Assembly: GCA_964618065.1 (NCBI GenBank)
Contig: CAZTZK010000045.1
Span: forward strand, 1 to 26,943
DNA from: M55B174 sp964618065
GTDB taxonomy: Bacteria; Patescibacteriota; Minisyncoccia; CAIUEV01; JAHKAQ01
DNA length: 26,943 nt
Direction of reading: 5' to 3'
The notes under the pieces were generated by a model. The model was not told where the DNA came from, ran no database searches, and saw only the letters and a program-made list of their open reading frames with translations. The position numbers were made by a program, and so were the translations under genes. This document shows positions 15,008 to 23,608 of this stretch, one piece after another; positions within the stretch are counted from its first letter, which is position 1; every line of letters begins with the position of its first letter.

Positions 15008-16141
15008 ATGAAAATAGCTATTGATGCTGCTGATTTATGTGATCAGAGAGTAGATGGCACCAGAATCTATATTAAAAATGTTTTAGATCATTTAGGCGCA
15101 ATTGGCAAAAATGACTCTTTTTTTATTTATCTTAAAGGGGATTTAAACGAAGAACTAAGGTTTAAAAGATATCCTAATTATTTTTTGAGAAAGTCAAAAG
15201 CTCCTTTTTTTTGGACTCAAAGTAAACTTCTCTCTGAGCTAAAAAGGGATAATCCGGATATTCTTTGGATGCCTCTTCAAACCGTTCCTTTTCTAGCTAA
15301 AGAAAAAATAAAAATTGTAGTCACTATTCATGATTTAGCTTTTCGTTTTTTTAAAAATCAATTTCCTCTAAAGGATTGGCTGTTTCTTTCTTTTTTCACG
15401 AAAAAAGCGGTGGCAAGAGCTAATAAAATCATTGCTGTTTCGCAAAATACTAAAAGAGATCTTCTAAAAGAATATAAAGTTAATCCAGCTAAAATTAAAG
15501 TAGTTTACCATGGTTATAATAAAAAAATATTTAACTTAAAGAATGCGAAAGAGGAAAATAAAATTAAAAACATTAAAAGAGAATATGGAATAAAGGGAAG
15601 ATATATTTTATATGTTGGAGCTTTACAACCCCGCAAAAATTTAGAAGTTCTCTTGGAAGCGTTCAATAAAATAAAAGGGAAAAAAGAATTTGCGGAATTG
15701 AGACTAGTTTTAGCGGGACCTAAAGCTTGGCTTTGGAAAAAGATTTTGCAGAAAGCTAAAATTTCTGAACATTCTAAAGATATTATTTTTACGGGGCATT
15801 ATAAAACTAAAGATTTACCTCATTTAATGGGAGGGGCGGAAGTTTTTGTTTTTCCCAGTCTTTATGAGGGTTTTGGAATTCCAGTTTTAGAAGCTATGGC
15901 TTCCGGACTTCCGGTGATTAGTTCTGATAATTCAAGCCTTCCTGAAGTAGGCGGGCAAGCTCCTCGCTATTTTCAGGCAGAAGATGCCCAATCTTTAGCA
16001 AAAAATTTAGAAAAAGTTTTAGAAGATGATGCTCTAAGAAACGAGATGAAGCAAAAAGGACTAGTACAAGTTAATAATTTTTCCTGGGAAAAATGTGCTC
16101 AAGAAACTTACAAAATTTTAAGTGATTCTAATTCTTTTTAG
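15008..16141 (+). CDS. GT4-family glycosyltransferase
   Basis: Transfers a sugar from an activated donor to an acceptor, probably a lipid-linked glycan at the inner face of the membrane. The 377 residues have the GT-B two-domain layout. The N-terminal domain carries VVTIHDLAFRFF (104-115), and the C-terminal domain carries YVGALQPRKNLEVLLEAF (202-219) and the donor-binding block EGFGIPVLEAMASGLPVISS (287-306), with E287 and E295 as the EX7E pair. Linked uppP, galU and flippase genes support a role in surface polysaccharide assembly. Donor and acceptor cannot be assigned. Confidence 0.9.
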   Translation: MKIAIDAADLCDQRVDGTRIYIKNVLDHLGAIGKNDSFFIYLKGDLNEELRFKRYPNYFLRKSKAPFFWTQSKLLSELKRDNPDILWMPLQTVPFLAKEKIKIVVTIHDLAFRFFKNQFPLKDWLFLSFFTKKAVARANKIIAVSQNTKRDLLKEYKVNPAKIKVVYHGYNKKIFNLKNAKEENKIKNIKREYGIKGRYILYVGALQPRKNLEVLLEAFNKIKGKKEFAELRLVLAGPKAWLWKKILQKAKISEHSKDIIFTGHYKTKDLPHLMGGAEVFVFPSLYEGFGIPVLEAMASGLPVISSDNSSLPEVGGQAPRYFQAEDAQSLAKNLEKVLEDDALRNEMKQKGLVQVNNFSWEKCAQETYKILSDSNSF

Positions 16142-16239
16142 TTTTTTATAAAGTTGCTAGAATAGAACATAAGATAGAATTAAAAAATAAACTAAAAAGT
16201 CTCGGGTAATTTAATAGATTTATTCATTTTTTTATTAAA

Positions 16240-16770
16240 ATGAAGATAGGTATTATTTCTGATACTCATAATAATTTGGAAAACTTTCAAAGAGCAATTG
16301 AATATTTAAATTCTAAAAAAGTTGCTTTAGTTATTCATTGTGGCGACTGGACAAACCCTTCAATTTTAGAAATTTTAAAAAATTTAGAAGCTCCCCTAAA
16401 AGGAGTATTGGGGAATTGCGACACAGATTTAGCAGTTTATTCGTATAAACTGGAAAGGGATTTTAAAAAACTTAATTTAAAAGTAAAACTTTTTACTCCT
16501 TATTTAGAGCTAGAACTTGGTAATAAAAAAATAGCGGCTGTTCATGGAGATGATGAAAAATTACTTTCAGATTTAATCCATTCTGAAAAATATGATTTAG
16601 TTTGTTGTGGCCATACCCATCGACCAAAAATCGATAAAGTAAAACATACTTTAGTCATTAATCCGGGAACAATTGCTGGTTTTTATAACATAAATCCCCC
16701 GGTAAAAACAGCTCCTACTCTTAGTATTTATGATGTGACTAGAGGAGTTGCAGAAATTGTGAAAATTTAA
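16240..16770 (+). CDS. YfcE/MJ0936-type metallophosphoesterase
   Basis: A 176-residue calcineurin-like phosphodiesterase. The metal-binding motifs are all present and in order: D8-x-H10 (ISDTHNN), G-D36 (HCGDW), G-N59 (LGNCD), H102 (AVHGDD) and GH125-x-H127 (CCGHTHRP), followed by NPGT. Members of this family hydrolyse model phosphodiesters and their cellular substrate is unknown. It follows the glycosyltransferase by 98 bases, where TTGCTA (16154-16159) and TAGAAT (16175-16180) could serve as a promoter with a short 15-base spacer, and precedes guaB by 36 bases. Confidence 0.9.
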   Translation: MKIGIISDTHNNLENFQRAIEYLNSKKVALVIHCGDWTNPSILEILKNLEAPLKGVLGNCDTDLAVYSYKLERDFKKLNLKVKLFTPYLELELGNKKIAAVHGDDEKLLSDLIHSEKYDLVCCGHTHRPKIDKVKHTLVINPGTIAGFYNINPPVKTAPTLSIYDVTRGVAEIVKI

Positions 16771-16806
16771 AGATTTAGAAATATAAATTTTTTATTAATT
16801 AAAACG

Positions 16807-17943
16807 ATGAAAAAATTTTTAAAAAATAAAATTGTTGGAGAGGCTTTGACTTTTGATGATGTTACTCTTATTCCTAATATTGCTAAAGTACCTGCTTGTA
16901 AAGTAAAAACCAAAGCTAAAGTCACTAAAAATATCAGTTTAGAGATTCCTCTAATAAGTGCAGCAATGGATACAGTCACTGAATCTAAAATGGCAATTAA
17001 AATGGCTCAATTGGGAGGTCTGGGAGTAATTCATAGAAATTTAAGTATTAAGGAACAAGTTGAAGAAATAAAAAAAGTCAAGAAAGCTAAAATTGGCAAA
17101 GGAGCTGCGGTTTCTAAAGACAAAAAACTTTTAGTTGCTGCTGCTATAGGAACTAGTGGTGATTATTTAAAAAGAGTAGCAAGTTTAATTGAAGCGGGAG
17201 TTGATATAATATCAATAGATTTGGCTCACGGTTCAACTAGATGGGCAAAAGAAGCCATAATTGAAATTAAAAAACGCTTTCAAGAAATAAATATTATTGC
17301 TGGTAATGCTGCGGATAAAGCAGGTGCTAAATATCTGGCAGATGCTGGAGCTGATAGTATCAAAGTTGGAATTGGAGGAGGCTCTATTTGTACCACAAGA
17401 GTTATCACCGGCGTAGGTGTTCCAAGTATAACAGCTATTTTAGATGTCAAAGAAGCTCTAAGCTCTTATCGGCTTCCTATAATTATTGATGGAGGATTAC
17501 GTTTCTCAGGAGATTTAGTAAAAGCTATCGCAGCAGGAGCTGATTGCGGGATGTGTGGTAGCCTTTTAGCTGGTACCAATGAAACTCCGGGTAAAATTGT
17601 AAAAAGGGCCGGTCATAGATATAAACTTTATAGAGGGATGAGTGTAAAAGAAGCTATGAATAACAGAACTAGAGATCGCTATTATACAAAAAAGAGGAAG
17701 AAAGAAGCGCATACCTCTCAAGGAGTATCCGGACTTGTTGATTATAAAGGAAGTGCCCAAATTATTCTTGAAGTTTTTATCGGAGGAGTAAAAGCCGGGA
17801 TGGAAAACATAGGAGTATCTAGTATTAAAGAGCTACAAGATAAGGGTCGTTTTTATAAAGTAAGTGATGCCGGATTTAAGGAAGGACATTCTCATGATAT
17901 TAGAATGGTCAGGAATGAAATCAATTATTCTAAGGAAAAATAA
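16807..17943 (+). CDS. guaB: IMP dehydrogenase lacking CBS domains
   Basis: Oxidises IMP to XMP, the first committed step to GMP. The 378-residue barrel has LTFDDVTLIPN (14-24), IPLISAAMDTVTES (47-60), the catalytic-cysteine loop GGGSICTTRVITGVGVPS (190-207, C195), IIIDGGLR (225-232) and a flap with RDRYY (289-293). The usual pair of CBS domains, normally inserted around residue 90-110 and about 110-120 residues long, is absent; the chain passes straight from IKKVKKAK to LLVAAAIG. Allosteric control by purine nucleotides through CBS is therefore not expected. GMP reductase is the main alternative, but SAAMDTVTES and the flap fit IMP dehydrogenase better. The flap has QGVSG in place of the usual EGVEG. 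Confidence 0.86.
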   Translation: MKKFLKNKIVGEALTFDDVTLIPNIAKVPACKVKTKAKVTKNISLEIPLISAAMDTVTESKMAIKMAQLGGLGVIHRNLSIKEQVEEIKKVKKAKIGKGAAVSKDKKLLVAAAIGTSGDYLKRVASLIEAGVDIISIDLAHGSTRWAKEAIIEIKKRFQEINIIAGNAADKAGAKYLADAGADSIKVGIGGGSICTTRVITGVGVPSITAILDVKEALSSYRLPIIIDGGLRFSGDLVKAIAAGADCGMCGSLLAGTNETPGKIVKRAGHRYKLYRGMSVKEAMNNRTRDRYYTKKRKKEAHTSQGVSGLVDYKGSAQIILEVFIGGVKAGMENIGVSSIKELQDKGRFYKVSDAGFKEGHSHDIRMVRNEINYSKEK

Positions 17944-17965
17944 TTTTAAAAATTTTTTTCAAGAA

Positions 17966-18685
17966 TTATTTTTTGTGACTTAATATATTTTTTTTAAACT
18001 CTTCTGTTCTAGCTAACTTACCGGCTATTTGAGATAATTCCAACCCGGAATGTTTGTAATAATCAAGCTCTGAGAGATTAGGTTCTCGGTTAAGAATTCC
18101 GTAAAATAATTCTTTGATTACTTTATCTATAGTGTAAGAAACTATTTTTTTTTGGCTTCTTTTTTTCTTCTTACTAGAAAGAATGGAATTTTTGGGAAGA
18201 ATTTTATTCCAGTTTAAAAAGGAACCGGGATCTTGAGAATTTCTTTGAGGGTCAATTGCGGAATGTCCTAAAACATGTTGTGAATCAATTTTAATTTCAA
18301 GATTTTCTCCTAGGAAGGCTATAAGATTTCTCAATGATTCCTCTTGCTCAGCAGTGAAAAAACTCTCTTTTATTTTTTTTGCTTCTCTTCCTTGATCCTC
18401 ACAAGCAATTCCAATTGAATAAAGATTGGGGTTTGGTTTTAGAAAAGCCGGAGCTTTAGGATTAGAAATCCAGCCACAATGCCAGGCGGTATCTTGGCAT
18501 TTAACTAATTGAATTATTTTTCCCTCTTGAGAAATTAAAAAATGGAAAGATTCCCAGAAATTAGAATCAAGGCAACGATGGACTGTTTTTTCCAAACTAC
18601 CAAAAGTTCTATGGATAATAATAGCTTTTATTTCTTTTTTTCGACCGGGAGTAAAATTAGGTGAAGCAAAGAAAGGAAATTCCAT
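17966..18685 (-). CDS. N-acetylmuramoyl-L-alanine amidase (Amidase_2) with DUF4214-like tail
   Basis: Predicted to cut the amide bond between muramic acid and L-alanine in peptidoglycan. Of 239 residues, the first about 165 form an Amidase_2/PGRP fold: zinc ligands H25 (IIIHRT), H141 (LGHSAIDPQ) and D152 (NSQDPGSF), plus WHCGW at 68-72 and E96 in the usual IGIACE strand. After a basic linker, residues about 185-235 read YGILNREPNLSELDYY and then IAGKLARTEEFKKNIL, resembling DUF4214. There is no signal peptide, so export would need another route or the enzyme acts on internal wall fragments. It converges on guaB with 22 bases between stops and no clear terminator. Confidence 0.85.
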   Translation of the reverse strand: MEFPFFASPNFTPGRKKEIKAIIIHRTFGSLEKTVHRCLDSNFWESFHFLISQEGKIIQLVKCQDTAWHCGWISNPKAPAFLKPNPNLYSIGIACEDQGREAKKIKESFFTAEQEESLRNLIAFLGENLEIKIDSQHVLGHSAIDPQRNSQDPGSFLNWNKILPKNSILSSKKKKRSQKKIVSYTIDKVIKELFYGILNREPNLSELDYYKHSGLELSQIAGKLARTEEFKKNILSHKK

Positions 18686-18803
18686 TTCTTATTGATAAAA
18701 AAATTAATATATCCTAAATTAGATAGTAAGCTAAAGTGCTTAAGTTAACGGGTGATTATAGCATTGATTTATAAATGGGCAAGAGGAAACTTTCTTTATA
18801 GAT

Positions 18804-18832
18804 TTGCTAAAAGTTGAAAATTATATTATACT
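18804..18832 (+). promoter_or_regulatory. Promoter for the 315-residue protein gene
   Basis: TTGCTA (18804-18809), a 17-base spacer and TATACT (18827-18832). The predicted start near 18839 leaves a leader of about 90 bases with no recognised structure. The rest of the 243-base divergent gap shows no gene. Confidence 0.55.
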
Positions 18833-18928
18833 CATTTTAGATTTAAAAACCTGAAAAATAGAAAATAATAAAAAAATTAATTCCAAGAATAAGCTAAAGA
18901 TGGCTTTTCTAAAGTTAATAAATTAAAA

Positions 18929-19876
18929 ATGATAATCAAAAAGGAAAGAAAAGTTATAACTAAAAAACTTAACAAAAAAGATCAAGAAAAGATTGATTCT
19001 TTGAAAAGTGTTATTGACGAAGCAGAAAAGAATTTATATTCAGCGAAAGCTATGTTGGCTCGTTTAGAAAAGAAAGAGAAACCCAGCTTTCAGAAAAAAA
19101 CTTATGGAGCTAGTCCAAATGGTAAAATCGTAGAAGGAATTTTTGATGGTCAAATAATGATTAGCAATGACGGAAAGCAATATCCAGTACCAGCTAATTA
19201 TGCCAGCAAATCTAAATTAGTAGAAGGAGATATGCTAAAACTTACTATGACTGATGACGGTAATTTTATTTATAAACAGATTGGTCCCGTAGAAAGAAAA
19301 CGCTTGATTGGTATAATAAAAGAAGACGAATCTGGCAATTATGTTGTTCAATCTGAAGGAGGGAACTATAAGGTTTTATTAGCTTCAGTAACTTTTTTTA
19401 GAGCTCAGCCAGGAGATGAAGTGGCTATTATTATTCCTAAAGATGGAACGCCTGTTTGGAGTGCTATTGAAAATGTAATCAAAAAAAATTCTGAAATTGG
19501 AAAGTCGGAACTTAATTTTTCCGAAGTGGAGAAAGAAGATCCTTTTGTCGATAGAAATATGACGGAGAATAGAGGAGAAACAGCAGAAAATTCTTCTTCC
19601 AGCTCTAAAGCAAATAAAGTTGTTGAAGAATGGATACCTAACATTTCGGAGATAGAAAAAGAAAATAGAAAAGATGAGGGAACGGATGAAAATTTAAAAA
19701 ATTATCCAAATGTTCCTGAATTTGAAAACAACGATTTAGGAGAAAAAATACCAATTAAAGTAGGGAGTGAAGGAGGAATGAATTCTCCGAAGAATTTTCC
19801 TCTAAGTGAAAAGCCCAGTGAAAAAATAGTTAAAGATGATTTTCCCGATACCCCAAGAGAATTTTTTAAAAGTTAG
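18929..19876 (+). CDS. Conserved hypothetical protein with coiled-coil start and acidic tail
   Basis: A 315-residue soluble protein of unknown function. Residues about 8-50 are charged and heptad-like (KKDQEKIDSLKSVIDEAEKN), suggesting a coiled coil. A compact beta-rich core follows at about 65-187, with GIFDGQIMISNDGKQYPVPA, then KLVEGDMLKLTMTDDGNFIY and QPGDEVAIIIPKDG; the paired VEGD and PGDE turns look like small barrel (OB/TRAM-like) repeats. The last about 125 residues are acidic, low-complexity and probably disordered. From memory this core resembles hypothetical proteins common in CPR genomes, which I cannot verify. It has its own likely promoter and is followed 9 bases later by a GtrA gene. 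Confidence 0.7.
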   Translation: MIIKKERKVITKKLNKKDQEKIDSLKSVIDEAEKNLYSAKAMLARLEKKEKPSFQKKTYGASPNGKIVEGIFDGQIMISNDGKQYPVPANYASKSKLVEGDMLKLTMTDDGNFIYKQIGPVERKRLIGIIKEDESGNYVVQSEGGNYKVLLASVTFFRAQPGDEVAIIIPKDGTPVWSAIENVIKKNSEIGKSELNFSEVEKEDPFVDRNMTENRGETAENSSSSSKANKVVEEWIPNISEIEKENRKDEGTDENLKNYPNVPEFENNDLGEKIPIKVGSEGGMNSPKNFPLSEKPSEKIVKDDFPDTPREFFKS

Positions 19877-19885
19877 AATTGGTTT

Positions 19886-20368
19886 ATGAAGAAAAAATTT
19901 TTTAATAAAATTTTTATAAAACAATTTGGCAAATTTATAGTTACGGGTTTTATAAACACCGGAATTGATTTTGGTGCTCTTTATTTACTTATGGTTATCA
20001 GTGAGAAAAATACAGGTATTTATACTTTTATTTTTCCTGCTATTTCTTTCAGTATAGCTACAATAAACAGTTTTTTTCTAAATAGATATTGGACTTTTAA
20101 ACAAAAGAAAAAACAAAAAAAAGAAAAAGGGATCAAAGACTTTGCTCAATTTATATCAGTTACATTGGTTGGTCTTTTAATAAATTCAGGAATTACCTAT
20201 ATTATAAGCAACTTTGTTCCTTCTTTCTTCGGTTTAGGTATTTTAAATGCTTATTTTGCGCCAGAAGAAATTCAAAACTTATGGGTCTTATTTGGTAAAG
20301 CACTTGCGACAGGAGTTTCCCTAATTTGGAATTTTATTGGATATAAATTTTGGGTTTTTAAAAAATAA
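19886..20368 (+). CDS. GtrA-family membrane protein
   Basis: A 160-residue protein with four hydrophobic segments (about 14-37, 44-66, 91-112 and 133-156). The first helix region KQFGKFIVTGFINTGIDFGA and the loop SFFLNRYWTFKQ (RxWTF) are GtrA signatures, and it ends with the repeated pattern NFIGYKFWVFKK. GtrA proteins are thought to help move undecaprenyl-linked sugars across the membrane. It begins 9 bases after the preceding gene and ends just before a terminator hairpin, so the two form one transcript. Confidence 0.87.
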   Translation: MKKKFFNKIFIKQFGKFIVTGFINTGIDFGALYLLMVISEKNTGIYTFIFPAISFSIATINSFFLNRYWTFKQKKKQKKEKGIKDFAQFISVTLVGLLINSGITYIISNFVPSFFGLGILNAYFAPEEIQNLWVLFGKALATGVSLIWNFIGYKFWVFKK

Positions 20369-20396
20369 AAACTAGCTACTATTTTTTTCTTCTGCT

Positions 20397-20425
20397 AAAA
20401 TTGCATTAATTGAAATGCAATTTTT
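20397..20425 (+). terminator. Rho-independent terminator after the GtrA gene
   Basis: AAAATTGCATT pairs with AATGCAATTTT around a 6-base loop, continuing into T. It ends the transcript of the 315-residue protein and GtrA genes 26 bases before dnaX. Confidence 0.65.
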
Positions 20426-20450
20426 ATTTGGTTTTTATTAGTTTGGAATT

Positions 20451-22082
20451 ATGCTTTCTCTTTATAATAAATATCGTCCTAAAAAATTCTCGTCTGTTTC
20501 AAGCCAAGATTATACAGTGGCGGTTTTAAAAAATTCTGTAGAATTAAAAAAAATAGCGCATGCTTATTTGTTTGCCGGGTCTAAAGGAACAGGTAAAACT
20601 ACTCTGGCTAGAATTTTTGCCAAAGCAGTCAATTGTGAGAATCCTCAAAAGGGTGAGCCTTGCGGAAAATGTAAAAATTGCCGGTCAATTGAATCTGGTC
20701 AAAGTTTAGATATAACAGAAATAGATGCCGCTTCTCATACGGGCGTTGATAATATAAGAGAGCTAAAAGAAAACATTAATGTTTTACCTTCTACTTTAAA
20801 ATATAAAATTTATATTATTGATGAAGCTCATATGCTTTCTAAGGGAGCTTTTAATGCCTTGCTGAAATCTTTGGAAGAACCTCCCGAGTTTGTAATCTTT
20901 ATTTTGGCTACAACTGAAATTCATAAAATTCCTCCAACCATTATTTCTCGTTGCCAGCGTTTTGACTTCAAAAGAATTCCGAATAAACAAATTTTTGAGA
21001 AATTAAGGAAAATAGCGCAAAAAGAAAAAATAAAGATAAGTCAACAAGCCTTAATTCAAATTGCATCTTCTTCCGACGGTGGGATGAGAGACGCTGAAAG
21101 TCTTTTGGATCAAATTATTAATTTAGATCAAGATAAAAAAATTAATTCTCAGGAAGTTAGAGATCTTTTAGGTGTTCCTAGCACTGAAAAATTTTATGGA
21201 TTTGTAAAAGCTATTGCGGATAAAGATATCCAAAAAGGGTTTCAGCTTATTACCAAGCTAGCTTATAGTGGATATGATATTAAAAATTATTTAAAAAGCC
21301 TAATTGATTACTTTAGGGATATTTTGATTTTTAAAATTAATTCAACTGGTCATAAAAAAATATTAGCTGATAAGCTTACGGAAGAAGATCTAAACAATCT
21401 TATTGGACTAAGCGAAAAAATGGAGATAAATTTTATAGGTAAATCTATTCTGGAATTAATTTCAGCTAAAAATTTAATTGATGATTCTCCTTTACCGCAT
21501 CTTCCTTTAGAATTAGCTCTAGTGAAAATAATAGGTGAGGAAAATATCAAACTGGAAAATAAAAATGAAGAGAAAGTAAAAAAAGAGGATGAAAAAGGAA
21601 GAGATAAGGGGAAAAAACAAAAGAACCGAATCGGCAAAGCAATGAAAGAAAAAATTCAAGAGATAAAAAAAACAAGCAGAAAAATCTTAAGGAAGAGAAA
21701 AAATAAAAACAAGTCAAAATCTGAAAAAAAATTTAGAGGTGATACAATTACTTTAAAGGAAGTATCTCAAGCCTGGCCAAAAATTGTTGATGGTTTAAAA
21801 CCTTTTAATCATTCACTTTGGGGTATTATCCAAAATTGTCAGCCAATCGGAGTTGATGAAGAGGGAGATATTATTGTTCAGACTAAATATGATTTCTATA
21901 AAGCTAAACTAGAAGAACCTAAAAATAGGAAACTTATTACTAAAATTGCTAAAAAAGTTCTTGCTTTAAATTGTTCTTTTTGTTATTTCTTAGAAGATGA
22001 AATACCTTCCAAGTTTAAGAAAAGAACAAATAAGACGGCTACTCAAGAATTGCTTGATGAATTTGGAGGCGAAATAGTTTAA
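20451..22082 (+). CDS. dnaX: DNA polymerase III subunits gamma/tau
   Basis: Clamp-loader ATPase of the replisome. The 543-residue protein has Walker A GSKGTGKTT (43-51), zinc-module cysteines C62, C71, C74 and C77, Walker B IIDEAH (122-127), sensor 1 LATTE (152-156) and sensor 2 GGMRDAES (210-217). The conserved three-domain core ends at about 365. A lysine-rich linker (about 370-425) and a C-terminal domain with ITLKEVSQAWPKIVDGLKP follow, as in tau. At 21578-21584, codons GTA-AAA-AAA-GAG form an A-AAA-AAA slippery heptamer. A -1 shift would read AGA-GGA-TGA and stop, giving a 380-residue gamma-like form right after the core. tRNA-Gln begins 1 base after the stop. Confidence 0.95.
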   Translation: MLSLYNKYRPKKFSSVSSQDYTVAVLKNSVELKKIAHAYLFAGSKGTGKTTLARIFAKAVNCENPQKGEPCGKCKNCRSIESGQSLDITEIDAASHTGVDNIRELKENINVLPSTLKYKIYIIDEAHMLSKGAFNALLKSLEEPPEFVIFILATTEIHKIPPTIISRCQRFDFKRIPNKQIFEKLRKIAQKEKIKISQQALIQIASSSDGGMRDAESLLDQIINLDQDKKINSQEVRDLLGVPSTEKFYGFVKAIADKDIQKGFQLITKLAYSGYDIKNYLKSLIDYFRDILIFKINSTGHKKILADKLTEEDLNNLIGLSEKMEINFIGKSILELISAKNLIDDSPLPHLPLELALVKIIGEENIKLENKNEEKVKKEDEKGRDKGKKQKNRIGKAMKEKIQEIKKTSRKILRKRKNKNKSKSEKKFRGDTITLKEVSQAWPKIVDGLKPFNHSLWGIIQNCQPIGVDEEGDIIVQTKYDFYKAKLEEPKNRKLITKIAKKVLALNCSFCYFLEDEIPSKFKKRTNKTATQELLDEFGGEIV

Positions 22083-22083
22083 T

Positions 22084-22155
22084 TGCCCGGTCGCCAAGTG
22101 GTAAGGCAATGGCCTTTGAAGCCATTATTCGCAGGTTCGATCCCTGCCCGGGCAA
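22084..22155 (+). tRNA. tRNA-Gln (anticodon TTG)
   Basis: A full cloverleaf: acceptor TGCCCGG (22084-22090) pairs with CCGGGCA (22148-22154), the D-stem is GCC/GGC, and the anticodon stem ATGGC/GCCAT frames the loop CTTTGAA with anticodon TTG at 22116-22118. The T-arm is GCAGG-TTCGATC-CCTGC. The discriminator is A and the 3' CCA is not encoded. It starts 1 base after the dnaX stop and is probably processed from that transcript. Confidence 0.96.
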
Positions 22156-22221
22156 CTTCATATTTTTAAAATATTCATTGATTATTATTTAAAGTCTTGA
22201 AGTTTATTTTAAAAAGGAGTA

Positions 22222-22249
22222 TTGCTAAATAGTATAGAATCTTTATAAG
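22222..22249 (+). promoter_or_regulatory. Possible secY promoter
   Basis: TTGCTA (22222-22227) and TATAAG (22244-22249) with a 16-base spacer lie 40 bases upstream of secY, after the tRNA. Moderate match only; transcription could also continue from dnaX. Confidence 0.35.
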
Positions 22250-22288
22250 TTATAAGAATAAGAGTATTTTTTTATCTTGCTCTAAAGA

Positions 22289-23557
22289 ATGAATAAATTA
22301 ATTCAAATTTTTAAAATTAAAGAATTACGCCATAAAATTTTAATGGTTTTTGGTATGTTGGTAGTTTTTCGTTTAATGGCGTCAATTCCTGTCCCGGGCA
22401 TTGATATTGAGAGAGTAAAAGATTTCTTTTCTAATAACCAGCTCTTTGGAATGTTAAATGTTTTTTCCGGAGGAGGAATGGCTAATTTTTCTATTGTTAT
22501 GTTGGGAGTTGGACCATATATTACGGCTTCTATTATCATGCAACTTATGACCATGATTATTCCACAGGTTGAAAAATGGTACCGAGAAGAGGGAGAAGCC
22601 GGCAGACAAAAGTTTAACCAAATCACACGTTATTTAACGGTTCCTTTGGCAATAATGCAGGGGATCGGAATGATTTCTCTTTTAAAAAGCCAAGATGTAA
22701 TTGGAGATTTGAGTTTATCTCAAATGGCAGTTGTTCTCTTAATAGTAACAGCAGGAACTATTGCTCTAATGTGGATAGGAGAATTTATTACGGAAAAAGG
22801 AATAGGAAATGGAGTTTCTTTAATTATTTTTGGTGGTATTGTTGCCAGTATACCTTCAGCTACCAAGCAATTAATCGCGACCTGGGATGAAACTAAATTA
22901 TTGACTTATGCCGGTTTTGCTTTGGCTAGCCTTGTTATTATTTACGCTATTATCTTTATTACCGAAGGGCAAAGAAATATCCCTGTTTCCTATGCTAGAA
23001 GAATAAGGGGTAATAGAACTTTAGGTGGAAGTAGCACCTATTTGCCCTTGAGAGTTAATCAGGCAGGCGTTATTCCAATAATTTTTGCCATGTCGGTTAT
23101 GCTTTTTCCGGGAATGATAGCTAATTTTGTTACTTCTTTAAATTTAGAAAAATTACAAACCGTTGCTCAAGCAATTAATGTTTTCTTAAGTAATCAACTT
23201 TATTATGGAATTCTTTATTTTGGAATGGTGGTAGCTTTTACTTTTTTCTACACTAAAATTACTTTTGATCCTAAAAAAATTGCTGAGAATTTACAAAAAA
23301 ACGGAGGTTATGTCCCCGGTATCCGTCCCGGAGGAAAAACAGAATTATATTTAGGTTCAGTTGTTAATAGAATAACCTTAACAGGAGCTTTATTTTTGGG
23401 AGCAATAGCAATTTTGCCTTTTATTATGCAATGGGCCACAGGCATCCAGACTCTTTCAATAGGCGGAACCAGCCTTTTAATTGTTGTCTCTGTTGTGATA
23501 GAAACGATAAAACAAGTTGAGGGTCAATTGATAATGAGAAGTTACGAGAGAATTTAA
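22289..23557 (+). CDS. secY: Preprotein translocase subunit SecY
   Basis: Forms the protein-conducting channel of the Sec translocon in the cytoplasmic membrane. The 422-residue length and about ten hydrophobic helices fit. Signatures include RLMASIPVPGID near the start, SIVMLGVGPYITASIIMQL (70-88), the cytoplasmic loop EEGEAGRQKFNQITRYLT, ITEKGIGNGVSLIIFGGI, and the late QKNGGYVPGIRPGG with the conserved arginine. In most bacteria secY sits between rplO and adk in the spc operon; here it follows dnaX and tRNA-Gln and is followed by map without adk, so the cluster has been broken up. Confidence 0.97.
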   Translation: MNKLIQIFKIKELRHKILMVFGMLVVFRLMASIPVPGIDIERVKDFFSNNQLFGMLNVFSGGGMANFSIVMLGVGPYITASIIMQLMTMIIPQVEKWYREEGEAGRQKFNQITRYLTVPLAIMQGIGMISLLKSQDVIGDLSLSQMAVVLLIVTAGTIALMWIGEFITEKGIGNGVSLIIFGGIVASIPSATKQLIATWDETKLLTYAGFALASLVIIYAIIFITEGQRNIPVSYARRIRGNRTLGGSSTYLPLRVNQAGVIPIIFAMSVMLFPGMIANFVTSLNLEKLQTVAQAINVFLSNQLYYGILYFGMVVAFTFFYTKITFDPKKIAENLQKNGGYVPGIRPGGKTELYLGSVVNRITLTGALFLGAIAILPFIMQWATGIQTLSIGGTSLLIVVSVVIETIKQVEGQLIMRSYERI

Positions 23558-23608
23558 AAATACCTAATTTAATTAATTTTAATAAAATTATTATTGTTGC
23601 TCTAGAGT

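Noticed and set aside
22303..22626. 107-codon minus-strand open frame opposite secY
   Set aside because: Shadow of a strongly conserved gene on the other strand.
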